A DNA stretch of 64,000 bases, taken from positions 868,001 through 932,000 of the forward strand of contig NZ_JAYXHR010000002.1 in the NCBI RefSeq assembly GCF_036017065.1. The letters are read 5' to 3'. The stretch comes from Uliginosibacterium sp036017065. GTDB lineage: Bacteria; Pseudomonadota; Gammaproteobacteria; Burkholderiales; Rhodocyclaceae. Shown here piece by piece: positions 63,399 through 64,000 of this stretch (positions are counted from its first letter, which is position 1; each line of letters opens with the position of its first letter). Both the position numbers and the translations under genes were made by a program. The notes below the pieces were generated by a model, which had not been told where the DNA came from, made no database searches, and saw only the letters and a list, made by a program, of their open reading frames with translations.

Positions 63399-64000
63399 TC
63401 ACCCTTCGACGGCCGGGCGCTCCACAAGCCGCTGTGCCAGCACCATCGCGCCGCAGATGCCGGCATCGTCCCCCTGCGTCGGCGGCACGATGTAGTCGTC
63501 GATGCCGCCACTTCCCTTGCCCGTCAAAGCCGCCGACGCCACGTAGCCGTTCAGGCTGCGCTGCAACTCGCGACGCAGCCCCGCGAAGAACGCTGCCTCA
63601 CCCAGCGCCCCTGCCTTGCGCACACTGCCACCCAGGATGATCCGCCGCGGCGACAACGCGCACACGATGTTGCCGATCGCATACGCGGTGTAGCGCAACA
63701 AGTAGTCCCAGGCCGGGTCATCCGCCGCCAGCGCACTGGCCGCCTTGCCGGTACGCGCCTGCAAGGCCGGCCCCGAACACAGCCCTTCCCAGCAATCCCC
63801 ATGGAAAGGGCACACGCCCGCGAAGTCATCCCCCGCGATGCGCGGCACCCGCATGTGGCCCATCTCCGGATGCAGCAGCCCATGCACCAGCCGCCCGCCC
63901 ACCATCGCGCCACCACCGATGCCGGTGCCCATCGTCAGGTACACGAAGTCATCCAGCCCCTGCGCCGCACCCCACTGCCACTCCCCCAGCGCCGCGCCAT
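63399..64000 (-). CDS. ROK family sugar kinase, C-terminal part (fructokinase-like)
   Basis: The gene runs off the right edge; about 200 C-terminal residues are present. The frame is open up to the edge (NAALGEWQWG-like segment: AALGEWQWGAAQGLDDF). YLTMGTGIGGGAMVGG is the ROK phosphate motif, and HPEMGHMRV with CPFHGDCWEGLCSGPAL is the zinc-binding ROK signature (His and three Cys). The HGDCxEGxxSGPA wording is that of ROK fructokinases. It phosphorylates a hexose with ATP; fructose is most likely. Neighbours past the edge are unknown. Confidence 0.9.
   Translation of the reverse strand, partial: GAALGEWQWGAAQGLDDFVYLTMGTGIGGGAMVGGRLVHGLLHPEMGHMRVPRIAGDDFAGVCPFHGDCWEGLCSGPALQARTGKAASALAADDPAWDYLLRYTAYAIGNIVCALSPRRIILGGSVRKAGALGEAAFFAGLRRELQRSLNGYVASAALTGKGSGGIDDYIVPPTQGDDAGICGAMVLAQRLVERPAVEG

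Overview
The window is about 64 kb of GC-rich, densely packed chromosomal DNA, with short spacers, both strands used and many divergent regulator/target pairs. The genes present (glmS with a divergent Lrp-type regulator, a MHYT-GGDEF protein, a BdlA-like chemoreceptor, a bacteriophytochrome, a NIT-ANTAR regulator, anaerobic nrdDG with NrdR boxes, polar amino-acid ABC genes next to a hydantoinase) point to a free-living, facultatively anaerobic Pseudomonadota. I think a betaproteobacterium (Burkholderiales or Rhodocyclales) is most likely, but that is inference. I saw no rRNA, tRNA, CRISPR array, prophage or insertion sequence.

1-5.0 kb: tail of an ABC ATPase, a bacteriohemerythrin, a membrane hybrid histidine kinase, a serine esterase and an AAA ATPase. 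5.0-15.4 kb: a paired inverted repeat element, an Lrp regulator divergent from glmS, a LysR/NmrA-like divergent pair, two poorly characterised proteins, an ElaA-like acetyltransferase, a radical SAM protein, an orphan PilT/PilU-type ATPase and an exported protein. 15.7-21.3 kb: a diguanylate cyclase, DUF1398, and a repair group (MarR, msrB-msrA, ogt, flavin reductase). 21.3-24.2 kb: nrdD-nrdG with a dyad of NrdR boxes and a degenerate FNR/Anr box.

24.3-34.1 kb is a catabolic island. A LysR gene lies between a minus-strand run (DapA-like lyase, amidase, Asp/Glu racemase-like protein, four-gene polar amino-acid ABC importer) and a plus-strand pair (SDR, D-hydantoinase/dihydropyrimidinase). The same 10-mer lies in both promoter regions, within T-N11-A motifs. 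I infer uptake and stepwise opening of a cyclic amide (hydantoin, dihydropyrimidine or similar). Several enzymes lack the textbook catalytic residues, so the substrate is open.

34.1-47.8 kb: a PAS chemoreceptor with a possible sigma-28 promoter, a WYL regulator, a GST, a GAF hybrid kinase, an AraC gene divergent from an MFS exporter and an MDR oxidoreductase, a VOC protein, a GNAT gene broken by an in-frame amber codon, an alpha/beta hydrolase with an Asp nucleophile, a GFA protein, and an SBF-like transporter divergent from an AraC regulator.

47.9-52.3 kb is the most interesting stretch. A NasR-like NIT-ANTAR antiterminator gene is followed by a leader with a hexaloop hairpin (A at 1, G at 4), a second hairpin and a 16-pair intrinsic terminator. 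Next come a formate/nitrite transporter, another terminator, and a fused PP2C phosphatase/Ser-Thr kinase. This looks like nitrate/nitrite-responsive RNA control of nitrite uptake, with no nitrite reductase in view. 52.3-64 kb: VOC, tandem 14-bp repeats, a nicotinamidase-like gene and pncB (NAD salvage), a frameshifted aldo/keto reductase, a bacteriophytochrome/response-regulator/hybrid-kinase run, a 670-bp gene-poor stretch, a soluble BdlA-like chemoreceptor and a partial ROK sugar kinase.
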